A stretch of DNA of 64,000 bases. It comes from Ancrocorticia sp047501485. GTDB lineage: Bacteria; Actinomycetota; Actinomycetes; Actinomycetales; Actinomycetaceae. Shown one piece after another: positions 62,610-64,000 of the stretch. Positions within the stretch are counted from its first letter, which is position 1. Every line of letters begins with the position of its first letter. Where the stretch lies: NCBI GenBank assembly GCA_047501485.1, contig JAZDRN010000012.1, positions 1 to 64,000 of the forward strand, written 5' to 3'. The translations under genes and the position numbers were made by a program. The notes below the pieces were generated by a model that did not search any database, had not been told where the DNA came from, and saw only the letters and a program-made list of their open reading frames with translations.

Positions 62610-64000
62610 ATGTCCAGTGTCCAAGTATCCGGGCCTAAGCCGCGCCTCCTCGAACCACAGGTGCAGCGGGCGGTCGCCCACCTTCGCTCCGGACTGGGGG
62701 TGGCGCTCAACGGGGCTCCCGGCTCCGGGCGTTCGACCCTGCTGGACGAGGTGGTCGAAGAACTGGAACGCACCGGCACCACCGTACTGACGGTGAAAGG
62801 GTTGCCCCTGTTGGGAAGCCATCCCTACATCGCACTCGAAGCCGTCCTGCCCGGCCCGCTCTCGCCGCAGGCATCCCCCGTCGACATCACGGACCGGCTC
62901 GCGAAGCAGCTCTACGGTCAGGGCGACGTCGTCATCGCACTGGACAACATCGCCGATATCGACCACGCGAGTCTCGGGGTTCTGAACCAGGTCCATTCCA
63001 GACTGAACATCCCTTTCGTCCTGACCGGCGATCTGGATCCCACCTGGGCACGTGACCGGGCGACGCGATTGACGCAGAGGTGGATCGCCACCACCATCTC
63101 GCTGTCTCCGCTCAGATACGATCAGATGGCCGAACTGCTACCCGCCGTTCTCCACGGCCCGGTGCAGGACGATCTGATCAGCCATGTACTCACCAAGTCG
63201 GCGGGCAACCCCGGGCTAGGCAAGGCCCTGGCACTCACCGCCCGGTTACACGGCACGATCGGCCTGAACGAGGGCAAATGGGTCCTGAAAGCGGCTTCCC
63301 TGTGGCATGACGATCTCGGCGCGACCGTCCAGGCGATGATTCCGGCATTGGACGACGACGTACTCGCCACTCTCTTCTCCTGCGGCCTGCTGGGACCCAG
63401 CCACGCCTCGCGGTTGGAGCGACTGCTGCCGTCCCACCATCTGAGGATCCTCGAAGAACTCGGGCTGGTGGTACTGGTGGGATCCAGCTCCGAGGACCCC
63501 ATCGTTTCCGTGCATCCCCCGGTGCTGGAGGACTACATCAGAGCCAACGCCTCCGCTATGCTACGACGTCACGTGCTCAAGGGGCTGCGCGAGATCGAGG
63601 GCGAACTGGCGGCTCTGCCACAGATGGAGACGCCCGTGGCGCAGCTGAACGTCGCCGAAGACATCGCTCTCGCTCGACTCTTCGACGAACAGGCGCGGAC
63701 ACGTTCGCATGCCCTTTTCCGCATCTGGCAGGCAGATCCCACCGCCGAGCATGCCCTGACCTACCTCACGACGGTATGGGATATCAACGAACCTCCCGCC
63801 GAGATCAAGGAGGTGCTGAATGCCGGCGCATTCCAGGACACCGACGACCCGAGCGTCGCATTCATCCTGGCGACGATGAGGGCGGACTGGGCCGCCCATC
63901 CCGAACACGATCTGCCCCGCGCTTGCCAAATCCTCGCCGAACTCGCGGACGAGTACCCGGAACTCGCCGGAGAGGCCGGCGCCTACAGCCTGTTCCTGGA
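62610..64000 (+). CDS. large ATP-binding (STAND/LuxR-like) regulator, partial
   Basis: An ATG at 62610, with GGTGGAGG 8 bases upstream, opens a frame that runs off the window end (at least 463 residues). The N-terminus has Walker A GAPGSGRSTLL (about residues 35-45) and Walker B VVIALDNIADID (about 105-120), the P-loop layout of MalT-like/STAND regulators, followed by a helical region (from about residue 230) that looks TPR-like. A C-terminal LuxR helix-turn-helix would be expected but is beyond the window. It is divergent from the pilus operon and may control it. Confidence 0.75.
   Translation, partial: MSSVQVSGPKPRLLEPQVQRAVAHLRSGLGVALNGAPGSGRSTLLDEVVEELERTGTTVLTVKGLPLLGSHPYIALEAVLPGPLSPQASPVDITDRLAKQLYGQGDVVIALDNIADIDHASLGVLNQVHSRLNIPFVLTGDLDPTWARDRATRLTQRWIATTISLSPLRYDQMAELLPAVLHGPVQDDLISHVLTKSAGNPGLGKALALTARLHGTIGLNEGKWVLKAASLWHDDLGATVQAMIPALDDDVLATLFSCGLLGPSHASRLERLLPSHHLRILEELGLVVLVGSSSEDPIVSVHPPVLEDYIRANASAMLRRHVLKGLREIEGELAALPQMETPVAQLNVAEDIALARLFDEQARTRSHALFRIWQADPTAEHALTYLTTVWDINEPPAEIKEVLNAGAFQDTDDPSVAFILATMRADWAAHPEHDLPRACQILAELADEYPELAGEAGAYSLFL

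Overview
The window looks like a chromosomal segment of a high-GC Gram-positive actinobacterium, most likely of the Actinomycetaceae (Actinomyces/Schaalia/Trueperella-like). Supporting signs are a WhiB1-type iron-sulfur regulator next to a divergent PdtaS-type kinase, GatCAB, a heat-shock gene behind a HspR-type (HAIR) operator, a sortase-assembled pilus operon, a bifidobacterium/actinomycete-style long LigA, and many start codons placed 6-7 bases after a TAnnnT -10 box (leaderless mRNAs). Most of it is core chromosome; I see no tRNA, rRNA, CRISPR array, prophage or insertion sequence.

Layout. 0-3 kb: malic enzyme and a divergent GntR regulator separated by a long regulatory region with a duplicated 12-base motif. 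3-13 kb: gatCAB, cardiolipin synthase-like protein, acyl-CoA dehydrogenase, VanZ-like protein, ligA and a SRAP/HMCES-like protein. 13-18 kb: a NarL-type two-component pair, whiB1, pdtaS and a DUF2505 protein. 18-25 kb: lipoprotein esterase, Hsp20, thyA-folA, a flavin reductase/luciferase-like monooxygenase pair, a VOC protein. 25-34 kb: a second two-component system divergent from an FtsX-type ABC transporter, then an asymmetric heterodimeric ABC exporter divergent from a TetR regulator. 34-39 kb: fumC, two very small genes, and a large DUF262 protein that appears to carry a decayed DUF1524 nuclease domain plus a RAMA-like C-terminus. 39-45 kb: CydDC-like ABC pair, MFS transporter, DUF1846 protein. 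45-51 kb: a DeoR-regulated sugar-phosphate locus (kinase with an apparent frameshift, 2-hydroxyacid dehydrogenase, FucA-like aldolase) and LysE exporter. 51-55 kb: hydrolase, flavodoxin, Ogt and an Ada-AraC-AlkA fusion (alkylation repair). 55-62 kb: a tip pilin - shaft pilin - class C sortase operon followed by a membrane-tethered HNH nuclease. 62.6 kb to the end: the start of a large ATP-binding regulator, divergent from the pilus operon and truncated by the window edge.

Sequence quality. A G16 / C54 homopolymer block between hsp20 and thyA, low-complexity sequence at bases 1-60, and a one-base frameshift at a G6 run in the FGGY kinase gene all point to homopolymer trouble in the assembly; linkage across 20.27-20.35 kb should be treated with caution.

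The most interesting candidate for a little-described system is the stand-alone DUF262 / decayed DUF1524 / RAMA-like protein at 36.7-38.7 kb (possible modification-sensing defence protein) and the two tiny genes just upstream of it. All assignments come from reading motifs and context; no database search was run.
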